From Bubalus kerabau (taxonomy: Eukaryota > Chordata > Mammalia > Artiodactyla > Bovidae), in NCBI RefSeq assembly GCF_029407905.1, contig NC_073630.1:51175001-51239000 (forward strand): DNA of 64,000 nucleotides, given 5' to 3'. A program made the position numbers and the translations under genes. Below, one piece after another: positions 44,540 to 55,314 of this stretch. The first letter of the stretch is position 1. The number at the start of each line of letters is the position of its first letter. The notes beneath the pieces were generated by a model that was given only the letters and a program-made list of their open reading frames with translations, was not told the DNA's origin and did not search any database.

Positions 44540-46120
44540 AGAACCACCAGGTTACTTCAATAAAAACATGCTTTAAAGAAATTGTATCAATTAAAGGGAA
44601 GGCCATTGTATACATTCGGGTATTTCTTTATCACTTTCTAAACTCAAAGGTCTGGAGAACTCTAACTCAGACGTGGATAGCTTCCTCTAAATGAATAAAA
44701 GAATGCACCAGTGTACCAGGAACTGCCAATTGCATAGTGCCCTCTCCATGAAACAGGCATAAATGCATTTTTTTTTATCTCTCTCTCTTTTGGTTTTCAT
44801 TGCTGGAATGACCACTCATGCTCTAAAATCCACTTTGTCACATTCTTTTTTCTCAGCTCAGTTTCTGGTGTCTTCTCATCATTTGGAAGAGGTCCACATA
44901 TGGGAAGAAGTACCCCCTCGATGTATCCAGTAGTGCATCAATAGTTCTTTAGAGTGTTAGTGATAAAGTATGCAGAGCCTCTCGGCCTCACCCCCAGACT
45001 GGCACAGACTGTTAAAGACCTTTCACAGTGTACTTGAGCCACTGAGGGAAAAGAATGACTCTTTTTCAGGCAATCCATGGTTCAATATTGACAGGAGCAT
45101 TAGAAGAAATTTTGTATTGCCTATTTCTGCTGGCTAGAAAGTCCTGTAATTGTGGCAGGCAGGGGGCAGAACGCCTTTGGTGGCTGACAGTGAAAACACT
45201 TGATCTGAGCTCTCAACGCTTTTGTAGATATTTCTATCCAGAGAAGAGCACCAGGGCTGCATTAGCTGAGTCCTTGAGACACAATTGTAGAGGCAATGCT
45301 ATTTTCCTTCTGGCTGAGAGTAATGGCAGAACCTCTTTGCAACAAATGATCATAAATTGCCCGAGTGTCTCCAAGGCAATGAAAGGGCTTGCATGTTAGA
45401 GCTAATGCAAGCTGCTCTCATACTTTTGAGTAGTGCTTGCTCGTGGGAAGAAATAAGGGCCTGAGGATAAAGCTGCTAGGACATGTCTGCGTGCCTCAAA
45501 TAGATGCAATTGAGACTGAAAGTCTTTCAGCTCTTAAGTTACTTTAAAAACAGATTCTCAGACCTCAATAATCAAATCAAGAGGGGACCAAAGTCAGAAA
45601 CTAAGATCACGTGGAATCTGGAAATAGAAAAGTTAGAGAATAAACAATATCCCCAGCCAGGGTTAAGCCTGACTGTCAACCCTGTCTTACATCCATTTTT
45701 TACCTTTTGTCTTTATTTAAAATTCTGTATAAAGGCATGTGAATAATGTGATAGAAAAGTGTAACCAAAAAGCTTGCATATATATCAAGTTCAAATTCAC
45801 AGAAAAGTTCTTGTTTAGTGCTGCTTAAGGCCATTTTGGCCAATTTTGAAATGATGGTGGTACACAATCTAGGTCATCTTTAAACTGCCTGCGCTGCAGA
45901 ATTCCCTAGTTCTTTGCAAATCATTTTGTGATTAAACTTCAAATGTACAGACTTACAGTAAGTGACTTTTGATGGACATAGATTATGCTCATACCTGTGC
46001 TTAAAAATTTTCCTTGGAAGCCCTGGAGTATCGTTATGTGTTTCTATAATGCATTATGAAAATTGGGTCAACACAATGCAGGCAGAAATTTGTTCCTTGG
46101 TCATCCTATGTTGCTGTTGT
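44540..46120. other. 1.6-kb repeat-free stretch of balanced composition
   Basis: No SINE, BovB, L1 or MIR is recognisable here. Around 45050-45440 the composition is more balanced and not simple. A 114-codon frame lies at 45055-45399, with no domain or signal that I recognise. A conserved non-coding element is conceivable, but nothing in a single sequence shows it. Confidence 0.4.
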
Positions 46121-46124
46121 TTAA

Positions 46125-46350
46125 TTAGAACTTTTTATTTTGTGTTGGGGTATAGCCAGTTAACAGTACTGTGGCAGTTTCAGGTGAACAGTGAAGGGAC
46201 TCAGTGATACACATACATGTATCTATTCTCTCCCAAACTCTCCTCTCACCCAGGCTGCCACATGACAATGAGCAAAGCTTCGCGAGCTCTATAGTAGATC
46301 CTGGTTGGTTATCTATTTTAAATATAGCCATGTATGCATGTCCATCCCAA
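46125..46350 (-). mobile_element. L1 3' UTR fragment, antisense
   Basis: 'ggggtatagccagttaacag', 'tactgtggcagtttcaggtg', 'cagtgaagggactcagtgat', 'agatcctggttggttatcta' and 'tgcatgtccatcccaaa' follow a reversed cetartiodactyl L1 3' UTR. Confidence 0.6.
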
Positions 46351-46547
46351 ATAAAAAGTTGTGTTTATTTATTGAAATGCTTCACGTAGAAATACAATGA
46401 CACAAATTTTAAAGTAAAAGTATTCAAAGGAAACCGTTCAGGAAAAAAATTATTGATAATTTTTATCAAGTTATTTTTTGACATACTGATATTAATGCCG
46501 ATGCCGATGGTGGTACATGTTACCCAGGAGATGTTTACTGGTTTCAA

Positions 46548-46945
46548 GATACTCTGCTAGCTACTTACCGAATATGATCTCATTTAATTTCCTCAGCACT
46601 CCTGTCATGATGATCACACATATTCTTTGAAGAAACTGAGTCTCAGAGAGGATAATTAAGGTCATACAAAGAGTAAGTGAAAGTTATTGCACAATCATGT
46701 CTGACTCTTTGTGATCCCATCGACTGCAGCTTTCCCTGCTCCTCTGTCCATGGAATTGTCCAGGCAAGAGTACTGGAGTGGGTTGCCATTTCCTTCTCCA
46801 GGGGATCTTTCCAAACTGGGGTTCGAACCCAGGTCTCCTGCATTGCAGGCAGATTCGTTACCAACTGAGCTGCTAGGGAAGCCCCATACTAAGAGTAAGT
46901 GGAGGATAATGGCCTTTGATTCATATTAACCTAATTCCAGGTGCA
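46548..46945 (-). mobile_element. MIR SINE, antisense, split by a Bov-tA
   Basis: Before the Bov-tA: 'tatgatctcatttaatttcc', 'tgaagaaactgagtctcaga', 'gaggataattaaggtcatac'. After it: 'gaggataatggcctttgatt' and 'cctaattccagg'. The two halves join into one reversed MIR once the Bov-tA and one copy of its target duplication are removed. Confidence 0.65.
46680..46890 (-). mobile_element. Bov-tA SINE inside a MIR, 11-bp target-site duplication
   Basis: A reversed Bov-tA runs from 'aagttattgcacaatcatgt' to 'actgagctgctagggaagcc'. The 11-bp aagagtaagtg is repeated at 46669-46679 and 46891-46901. It interrupts an older MIR in the same orientation. Confidence 0.93.
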
Positions 46946-47186
46946 AAATATCAAAAAGGAAGGAGAAATGGTGTTACAGAAAAGGCACTCATGGTTTTGT
47001 TAAGAGAGTTAAAGTTTGTACTCTTATTTCCCAGATTCATTTGCTTTTGAGATCCAGCATATGGTCTTCCTTATTATAGAAGGAATACCCTAGTCTTGCC
47101 TTGCTAAAATGTCACCTTTAATTATCAGCCATGTAGACCTGAGTGCTGTTGACTCAACTCCTAGCTGCAGGTGTGAAGCCCCAATT

Positions 47187-47395
47187 AAGGCTTCCCTGGT
47201 GGCTCAGATGGTAAAGAATCTGCCTGTAATGCAGGAGCTCCATGTTAGTTCCCCAGGTTGGAAAGATCCCCTGCAAAAGGGAATGGCTACCGACTCCATT
47301 ATTCTTGCCTGGAGAATTCCATGAACAGAGGAGCCTGGCAGGCCACAGTCCATAGAATCACAGTCAGATATGACTGAGTAACACTTTCACTTTTT
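47187..47395 (+). mobile_element. Bov-tA SINE
   Basis: Head 'aaggcttccctggtggctca', body 'aaagatcccctgcaaaaggg', end 'cagatatgactgagtaacac'. Confidence 0.9.
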
Positions 47396-47649
47396 TTCAT
47401 TTTCCTGGCTCTGAAGATGGGTCAGCTATTTACCAGAACTTCACGTTAAAGAGTCAAGCTCTCTCTTCCTTCTTCTGCAAGAACTACCAAAGTATACATT
47501 GCTATTCACTGGATGGTATGATTTTGTGTGAAAATATGAGAAAAATAAAGCAACTATTTGCACATTGTGGAAGAATGCATCAAAACTCCCTGTAGCCATG
47601 TTTTCTTACATTCTTACTTTTCACACCTCTCATCAAGAGGTGAAAGTTT

Positions 47650-48050
47650 TCCTCCCACTTACTGAATCTAGGCTGGTTTTCTAACTTGTATTGACCGATA
47701 GAAGATGAGAGAAATGACATTGTGCAACTGTGAGACTGAGCCTTTGCCGCTTCCGTTTTCCCGGTTTTTGAACTCTGCCTAAGACTACCATAATGCAGAA
47801 CCCAATTTAGTCCCTGATGATTGAATGAGGAGAACCATGGTTCAATATGACAACCAGCTTCAACTGTGAGACCTGTGCGTCAGGCCATCTTAGACCTTCT
47901 AACTCAGCTGACTCTCATCCTAGCGAAGCCACACGAGTCAGTGTAGTAGAGGAACTATGACCATCCAACATTATTGTGAGAAATAAGATGTCATTGTCTT
48001 CCATACCACTTAGTTTTGTGGTGGTTTATTAAACAACAATTAAATGATTC
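47650..48050 (+). mobile_element. Possible ancient LTR-like element
   Basis: 'actgaatctaggctggtttt', 'ttgaccgatagaagatgaga', 'gtgcgtcaggccatcttaga', 'ccttctaactcagctgactc' and 'cacttagttttgtggtggtt' follow an ancient mammalian LTR-like repeat. No canonical AATAAA is preserved. Confidence 0.4.
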
Positions 48051-48059
48051 ATTCACCAT

Positions 48060-48520
48060 GGCTAAAGAATTGGATAGCCCAGGGAGAGTGATTGCAAGGA
48101 AAAAAAAATGGACCCCTAGTGTTAAGTCAAGTCTTACATGAAGTATGCCCTACATCTACATTTAGCATTTATGAACATTTACTCCTTTCCCAGAACACAC
48201 TCCCCACAAACACACACAATACCAATTTTTTTTTTTTTTTTTTTTGGTGGGAGTTGAGATGGAGGGTGGTTTAAGCCAATTATATTTCATTAAGCTGTGT
48301 TATAGAATAAGATATTACCCCAGTAAACATACTCTGTTATTATCTAATTCTTACCATCTAAGGGATTAATAGAAAGATCACGATGAAAAGTAGATTTCTA
48401 AAGCCAAGATTATCCAGAGTTTGAGTAAGCTAAAGCTCTTAGTATCTTTAATAAAATTATTTCTTTATTTTTGAAATGAATAAGCCTTTAATTGACTAAA
48501 CTAAAATTGATCCTGTAGCA
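48060..48520. other. No gene recognised; T18 tract
   Basis: A run of about 18 T lies at 48228-48245. The rest is AT-rich and unassigned. Confidence 0.45.
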
Positions 48521-48521
48521 G

Positions 48522-48726
48522 TGCTAAGTGTTTAGTTGCTCAGTCATGTCTAACTCTTTGCAGCCCCGTGGACTTAGCCTGCCAGGCTCCTCTGTCTGTG
48601 GGATTTCCCAGGCAAGAAGACTGGAGCAGGTTGCCATTTCCTACTCCAACAGATTTTCCAGACTCAGGGATCAAACCTGTATCCTCTGTGTCTCATGCAT
48701 TTCAGGTGGATTCTTTACCCACTGAC
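48522..48726 (-). mobile_element. Bov-tA SINE
   Basis: A reversed copy from 'gtgctaagtgtttagttgct' to 'ggtggattctttacccactg'. The tRNA-like head is partly lost. Confidence 0.85.
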
Positions 48727-48729
48727 TCC

Positions 48730-49315
48730 TACGTTATTTTTTAAAATAACCTGGTAAGCAAAATTTTCTGCCTATTAAGCTGGAATTTTGAAACAGATGA
48801 TTGCATTTGCTCTTTGTGTGAAGAGGTGGAATGTGGTATTTAACCTGAAGGCAGAGCTTAGTACTTCACCCACATAATGGGACAGGTCCAATATCAGGTA
48901 AAAGGAGGGGATAGAAAAGAAAACATGCACGTTTTAAAGGAGCCGATTTTATTGCATTGTAGATGTATATATTTCTGAGATATGATTAAAATCTTTCTAG
49001 GCTTCATTATTTAGACTGTATTTGACACTGAATTCTGGCTTTCAACTAGTCCTTGTTTCTAGACACCAGCTTCTAAAATACTTCATTTGCAAAAATATCT
49101 CCTTACTATGATATAGACTACAAGGACAACATACAACTACAAATACAACCTGGGTATTAAAAATGATGATTAACTATCTATAGAAATGTTTGATTCCATA
49201 ATTAAACTGCATAAAGTGATGTTATAAAGACCTTAAGTTTAGTTGTGTTGTAAGAGATAATGAAAATTGAGTGTGGTATAAATCTTGTTCAGCCCTCTGA
49301 TTAAAAGTTTCTGAG
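48730..49315. other. No gene or repeat recognised
   Basis: AT-rich, unassigned interval. Confidence 0.4.
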
Positions 49316-49317
49316 AG

Positions 49318-49450
49318 CCATTCATTTACTTATTAAATTTATTGAGTACCTACAATATGTCAGGCCCTGTGCTGAAAGGAATGAGAAATGGTAAATTTTC
49401 TCAGGGAACCCATCATCTCAAAGATGAGCCTGGCAATTTTTCAGACCATA
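49318..49450 (-). mobile_element. L2-like 3' end, antisense
   Basis: 'attcatttacttattaaatt', 'tattgagtacctacaatatg' and 'tcaggccctgtgctgaaagg' fit the reversed L2 3' end. Confidence 0.5.
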
Positions 49451-49454
49451 CCGT

Positions 49455-50230
49455 AGAGTGACTCAGGATAATGAGCAGTGGTCGACAGTGCTGGACAAAG
49501 CCACACAGTTAATTGGATATTCTCCTCAAAGAACAATAGCAACCATGTTGCCCAGACTTGCCACCTCAGTTAGGGGAGCAGTTCATTGATGCTGTCTATA
49601 TTTTTGCACTGCTGCAAAGACCTATTCATGGACTAGAAGTAATTATGAGACAGACATCAGTGCTACATACTCAGACTTGGATCTTATTTCCCTTCAATCA
49701 CTTGATAGGGTTGTATTTGCTGACCTTCTTTTGGGCAAGTGTGACAGAGTGGTGGCTTCTAAGCCATAAATTATGAATGGTAATATCTGAGGCTACTCTG
49801 GTATGGGGCTTTTAACTTAGACAACAAATCGCTGGCAGAGCTTTCTCCCTTTGTTCTGGCTCTGTAACCAGCAATATTCAAGATGGTGGCCTCTCTGATT
49901 CATAGTGATAAGATGTGCAGAGATCCCCTGCTGATAGGCAATGGACATATAGAAAAAGCAAGATAGCTACCTTTCTTGCTATGTCCCTGAGTTTCTGGTG
50001 TTGTTTATTACTAGCATGACTGAATGAAATGTTTTTGCATATTTTTATAATAGTTAACGTATGTGAATTGACCAACTAAGGAAAATAAAAGGAGTAGTTA
50101 TGTAGTGCTTACTCTGCATCTGTCCCTCTTTTTTCAGACTTAACCTGAACACCAAACCCTGCATTGTGAATTCCTTTTGAATAGGTCTTCAAGGTGATAT
50201 ATTACGCATACTTATATGACTTGTGTATAC
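49455..50230. other. No gene or repeat recognised
   Basis: The frames at 49558-49776 and 49878-50075 have no domain. Confidence 0.4.
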
Positions 50231-50232
50231 AT

Positions 50233-50447
50233 ACATACATATATGGGATTTCCTGATGGCTCAGATGGTGAAGAGTCTGCCTGCAATGTGGGAGACATGA
50301 GTTTGATTCCTGGGTCGGGAAGATCTCCTGGAGAAGGAAATGGCAATCCACTCTAGTATTCTTGACTGGAAAATTCCATGGACAGAAGGAGCCTGACAGG
50401 CTACAGTCCATGTGGTTGCAAAGAGTCAGACACAACTGAATGACTTC
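50233..50447 (+). mobile_element. Bov-tA SINE, left arm of an inverted pair
   Basis: Head 'gggatttcctgatggctcag', end 'agacacaactgaatgacttc'. A second Bov-tA in the opposite orientation starts 12 bp later. Confidence 0.9.
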
Positions 50448-50458
50448 ACAAGAAGACA

Positions 50459-50634
50459 GTGAAAGTCACTCAAATGTGTCTGACTCTTTGCAACCACATG
50501 GACTATACAGTCCAGAATACTGCAATGGGTAGCCTTTCCCTTCTCCAGGGCATCTTCCCAATGCAGGAATCGAACTCAGGTCTCCCACATTGCAGGTGGA
50601 TTCTTTACCAGCTTAGCCACTAGGGAAGCCTACT
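50459..50634 (-). mobile_element. Bov-tA SINE, right arm of an inverted pair, 8-bp target-site duplication
   Basis: A reversed Bov-tA runs from 'gtgaaagtcactcaaatgtg' to 'agccactagggaagcc'. The 8-bp agaagaca lies at 50451-50458 and 50635-50642. The 'gactatacagtcc' form matches the variant at 28404. A perfect 16-bp palindrome, gacatatatatatgtc, follows at 50639-50654. Confidence 0.9.
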
Positions 50635-50821
50635 AGAAGACATATATATATGTCAAGAAGATAAGACATACATATATACATACAAACATATACATAATTT
50701 ACTTTCTTCTTATTTATATTTAAATGTTCAAATGGTGGACTCTGAAGTATTTACCAAGTGTTTGCTGGTTGGATGACACTTGGTGTCATGATTATTTTAA
50801 AAATAGATATTAAACAAAGTT

Positions 50822-51040
50822 TTTGGCTTCCCAGTGGTGCTATTGGTAAAGAACTTGCCTGCCAATGCAGGAGATGTAAGAAATGTGGTTTATCTCTGGG
50901 TCAGGAAGGTCATTTGGAGAAGGAAATAGCACCCCACTCCAATATTCTTGCCTAGAGAATCCCCATGGACAGAGGAGCCTGGCGGGCTATGATCCATTGG
51001 GTTGCAAAGAGTCAGGCATGGCCGAAGAGACTTAGCACAT
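50822..51040 (+). mobile_element. Bov-tA SINE (Bov-tA2-like)
   Basis: Head 'ggcttcccagtggtgctatt', body 'ggtcatttggagaaggaaat', end 'gccgaagagacttagcac'. Confidence 0.9.
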
Positions 51041-51044
51041 GCAA

Positions 51045-51940
51045 AGGTGATTTTAGGACTTCAGGGAATTCATTTTACCTCACTTAAGGCTTTTATACTA
51101 TCAGAAGTCAATTCCTATAGATCATATAAGGAAAATGAAAGAACTGGAGGACTGAAACATGAGACTCATTGAACCAAAAAAGTTGAAGAGAGATATGTCA
51201 GCTTCCTTCCAAACATGTTGAATGGTTTTCTAGAAGGTGTACCCCTTCCCCAAAATAGAGACTTTTTCTATGGAGGAAAATTTTACTCCTACTGTAAGCT
51301 CCAACAAGACAGCTTCTCTTTTCATTGCTGAAAGTTTGTGGCATTCTGTTTACATAAAGATGTTTTAGTGATGTTATAAAATGTTATAGCTTCACATTGT
51401 ACTTATCTGTGATTAATCCTTCTTGGGCTGGAGATAAGATTCTTTCCCTGAAGGTGCAACTTAAAAGTTTCTGCAGTCTTCATGTAAAATACAATTTGAC
51501 AAGGAAATGTAGCTTAGAGAATACAAAATGACTATTCTAAAGGTCTCTTTAGGTAAAGAAACTAAAATAAGTATTCCATGTGTAGAAAAATTAAGTCTTA
51601 AGAAGCTAAATTCCCACAACATAAGCTACTTCTTGAGAATATATAAGACACTTTAGAAGCTATATTAATTCTTTAAAGATAAATTATTATCTCTTAGCGT
51701 TAAATGCTGATAGTTCCTCAAGAGGCCACATTTCTTTCCTATTTAATTCAAAGTAAATACTTGGCTAGCCCAAATACTTGGGAGCATAGCTCTAAAGGAA
51801 ACCTAGAATGTTACTACCATTAATTTCCCTTTTTGAATGTAGACACTGAAGTATTTGTGGTTGTAATTTTACTAAATACCTGTGTAAATCACTGATAGCA
51901 CTTAATGTATTTTAGTGAAATAGCACAAACAACTTTTCAA
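51045..51940. other. No gene or repeat recognised
   Basis: AT-rich, unassigned interval with no young repeats. Confidence 0.4.
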
Positions 51941-51944
51941 TAGT

Positions 51945-52085
51945 ATTTGGCCCACATTTATTAAGTACTTGCCTTGATCCAGTTTGTGACACTGAGATGG
52001 CAATGATGAATAAAATGTGGCCCTTCACTTGAGGAATGCAGTCTAGTCGGGCACAATTACATGAACAAGGGGTTTTGGTGCAATG
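51945..52085 (-). mobile_element. L2-like 3' end, antisense
   Basis: 'cccacatttattaagtactt', 'gatggcaatgatgaataaaa', 'tgtggcccttcacttgagga' and 'atgcagtctagtcgggcaca' fit the reversed L2 3' region. Confidence 0.5.
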
Positions 52086-52089
52086 CAGA

Positions 52090-53165
52090 AATGCAGTGAT
52101 TGTATCACATTAATTTTCTATATATTTTTTCTGAAAAGGCATTATTTTCTCTTCATATTGACATTGTAGTATGTGCATATTTTTCACTACTCTTGCACAG
52201 AATGAATTGGAATTTCACATGCCGCAGAGACCAAAGGAAAAAAGAACCAACCAACAAACAAACACAAAAACACAGAGAACTCAGCTATAGCACAGATTAA
52301 TGCTTAAACCCATCTCTCTTTGTAGATGCACTTAAGCTGATTGGCACCTGATCTTTTTTAAAACGTTAATAATCAAAAGAGTATATGGTGAAATAATAAC
52401 AACTTACATTCACTTTTAGATACAAAATAATAATCTGTATGACTGACATGAGATAAATATCATTAAATGAATGATTCTGAAATGGCGGAATATAAAGTTT
52501 TGGAGCTCCTGTGCTTGTCTAAATTTTTAAAATCCCTGATTTGAACAAATTGTCATTTATATCTTTCAAAGAACACACTACCTCTGCTATGTGAAAACCC
52601 ATATGATCTGCATTGTCAGATTTTATTATTATTGTGACAGATATGTTAGCATATAAATGGTAAACTAATGAAAAAATGTCATCTTCTTTTTGGAGCTAAG
52701 TGTTCAAAGTGCATCAGCTATTCGATTTGATAGACATTTCTTCAGAAAGCTGGGTAGGAATCACATATTGAAAATACATTGTTTGTGAAACTCTCATCCT
52801 TTATAGCCACCTCCACAGTGGATAAACTAATTGTAAACCACTTCTGAGAACTAGACTTCCAAAAAAAACAACAACACAACTTTTACCTGTAGGAATGGAA
52901 CTCTAGAAATGCCAAATAATATTCCTGTGACTTTCACAGTATGCTGAGGAATTTCTTTTTATTTATTGGTTTAATATCAAAAACAGAAGAGTCAGGTATG
53001 ATCTTTCAAAGCTGACACAATACCTGATAAATCTTTGAAGTCATCACAATAAAAGCACATAGTATGTGGTTAACTGAACAGATGAATAACTGTGTCTTTG
53101 CTTGGCTTGTCCTTTAGACATTTTTAAAATAATAGTGACAATAACGCATCCTTATGACAAGGAAA
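52090..53165. other. No gene or repeat recognised
   Basis: About 1.1 kb of AT-rich, unassigned DNA; no supported reading frame. Confidence 0.4.
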
Positions 53166-53169
53166 GACT

Positions 53170-53338
53170 AGTGTAGTGTTTCTCAAAATACCATGTGTGT
53201 AAGGCCACCTGGGAATTTATTAAAATTTTGGGTTATCGGCCCTCATCTTTAGAGATTCTGACTGAGAAAGTCTCTCTTGGAGTCATAATTCTGACTTCCA
53301 GGTAATTCAAGAAACCACATTGGATAAAGAGTGGTGCT
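53170..53338 (+). mobile_element. MER5-like hAT-Charlie non-autonomous DNA transposon
   Basis: 'gtagtgtttctcaaaatacc', 'ggccacctgggaatttatta', 'agagattctgactgagaaag' and 'acttccaggtaattcaagaa' follow the MER5A order. The terminal inverted repeats are worn. Confidence 0.6.
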
Positions 53339-53555
53339 GATCATTCAGATTTATCATTACATGACTAAAAGGTCTCAGGCATGGCCTTGACTTCTGAAGT
53401 TATCTGAAGTGAATTTGCAATTTATTAAGATAACAAAGAATAAGATGATGCATATTTATTTAATAAACACCATCTCATGTAAAAGTTCACTACTATTATT
53501 ATTATTATAATTGTTTCTAAAGGAAAGAGTTGATCAAAGTTAAATGTCCAGAGAT

Positions 53556-53600
53556 CAACATTCTTCAAACAACATTCTTCAAACAACAACATTCTTCAAA
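53556..53600. repeat. 14-bp tandem repeat, three copies
   Basis: caacattcttcaaa occurs perfectly at 53556-53569, 53570-53583 and, after an extra 'caa', at 53587-53600. Perfect identity suggests recent slippage. Confidence 0.93.
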
Positions 53601-53647
53601 GTCATTTTCGTAAAACTGTTGTGACAATATAGCAGGTTTTTAGGATG

Positions 53648-53972
53648 GGCTTCCCTGTTAGCTTAGCAGGTAAAGAATTGCCTGCAATGCAGGAGACCCC
53701 GGTTTAATCCTGGAAGATCCCCTGGAGAAGGGATAGGCTACCCTACTCCAGTATTCTTGGGCTTCCTTGGTGGCTCAGACAGTAAAGGATCCACTTGCAG
53801 TGCGGGAGACCTGGGTTTGACCCCTGGGTTAGGAAGATTCCCTGGAGATGGGAACAGCTACCATTCCAGTATTCTGGCCTGGAGAAGTCCATGAACTGTA
53901 AAGTCCATGGGATCGCAAAGAGTCGGACACGACTGAGCAACTTTCGCTTTCACTCAGACATTGCCGCTTTTC
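53648..53972 (+). mobile_element. Dimeric Bov-tA SINE
   Basis: The first head is 'gggcttccctgttagcttag'. Its unit ends 'ctactccagtattcttg', and a second head, 'ggcttccttggtggctcaga', begins at about 53759. The second unit is complete to 'gagtcggacacgactgagca'. The architecture is the same as at 34038-34260. Confidence 0.88.
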
Positions 53973-54009
53973 ACCATTCTTATTCACTATCCTCTGTGTG
54001 TCTACATAT

Positions 54010-54745
54010 ATATTATTCTGAATTTTTATTTCCATGGCCTAAGGTCCGTGTAGTCAAGGCTATGGTTTTTCCAGTGATCATATATGGATGTGAGAGTTGG
54101 ACTGTGAAGAAAGCTGAGTGCTGAAGAATTGATGCTTTTGAACTGTGGTGTTGGAGAAGACTCTTGAGAGTCCCTTGTACTGAAAGGAGATCCAACCAGT
54201 TCTTTCTAAAGGAGATCAGTCCTGGGTGTTCATTGGAAGGACTGATGCTAAAGCTAAAACTCCAATACTTTGGCTACCTCATTAGAAGAGTTGACTCATG
54301 GGAAAAGACCCTGATGCTGGGAGGGAATGTGGGCAGGAGGAGAAGGAGATGACAGAGAATGAGATGGCTGGATGGCATCACTGACTCGATGGACATGAGT
54401 TTGAGTAAACTCCAGGAGTTGGTGATGGACAGGGAGGCCTGGCATGCTGTGATTCATGGGGTCCCAGAGAGTCGGACACGACTGAATGACTGAACTGAAC
54501 TGAATGTCAGTGTAGTTAGAATTTCTCTCTTTTAATGTGCAGGCCAAACAATTCTTTGATAATCCAATAAGTAGTATAATTTTCTCCTCTGGAGAATTCA
54601 TGACATATGTATTTCCATTAGGAAAACAAAGGTCACAAACCCATTCTCCTGGCCTTCTCTCAGCATATGCTCAGAAGGATGAACATTTGGCCATTAACCT
54701 CAAAGATGATGAGAGCCATTTTCATTGTTTGAATCATTCCTAGTC
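54010..54745 (+). repeat. Local ancient duplication, copy A (interrupted by BovB)
   Basis: Copy A comprises the ~30 bp left of the BovB ('attctgaatttttatttcc') and 54505-54745 to its right. Anchors shared with copy B in the same order are tctcctctgg at 54583-54592, tgacatat at 54601-54608, aaggatga at 54675-54682 and cattttcatt at 54717-54726. The 68-codon frame at 54537-54743 is open here but broken in copy B. Confidence 0.7.
54042..54504 (+). mobile_element. BovB LINE 3' fragment inserted in a duplicated segment
   Basis: It runs from 'aggtccgtgtagtcaaggct' to '...ctgaactgaactgaatgtc'. It encodes degraded C-terminal BovB ('VKAMVFPVIIYGCESWTVKK' in the frame at 53795-54124). The flanking single-copy DNA on both sides has a counterpart about 560 bp downstream, so the BovB arrived after that duplication. 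Confidence 0.9.
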
Positions 54746-55039
54746 ATTTTAATATGGTGCAATGTGTATTTTCTGATTCTAGTAGAATTACCTCACTCTA
54801 AAGTGAAATATCCTAAATGATACTCACCATGGAGGTAGTATTTTGATCCTAAGAAAACAAAATATTTAACAGAATTTCACATTTCATTTCAAACAATATT
54901 AGTCCATACAAGTTTCCCTCTAAAAAGTGGTTTTGTGCTCATCTGAGAGACTGCAAGCCATACTGTTGCCTTTAAAGATTCACACAAAACATTAATCCAG
55001 TGAAGATCTGCAGTTGCCTTGGAAATAAGAAAGTTTTCT

Positions 55040-55310
55040 AAGATTGCTTAAATCATCATTTTCTGAATTCATTTGTCTATGTAGCCCCCTTTTCATTTAA
55101 TATCTATGGATTGCATACAACAATCCACTGTGTAGTATAGCCTTCTCCTCTGGCCAACTATGACATATACTTTTGCCTACTAGACTATGAAGCTACAGCT
55201 CATAATCACAGCTTTCACTCACTGAGCCCTCAAAAGGATGAGCATTTGAACCATAACAATGAAAGTAAGACATTTTCATTTGTAAAAGTCACTCCATGCC
55301 ATATTAGTAC
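55040..55310 (+). repeat. Local ancient duplication, copy B
   Basis: The same anchors as copy A lie at 55144-55153, 55161-55168, 55234-55241 and 55271-55280. Offsets are 561, 560, 559 and 554 bp, so the two segments are collinear with small indels. The left boundary, 'ttctgaattcatttgtctat', matches the text on the left of the BovB in copy A. I recognise no repeat family. Confidence 0.7.
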
Positions 55311-55314
55311 AATA

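Noticed and set aside
45055..45399. A 114-codon frame in the repeat-free island
   Set aside because: No recognisable domain, signal peptide or splice context; a single AT-rich mammalian sequence of this size often has such a frame.
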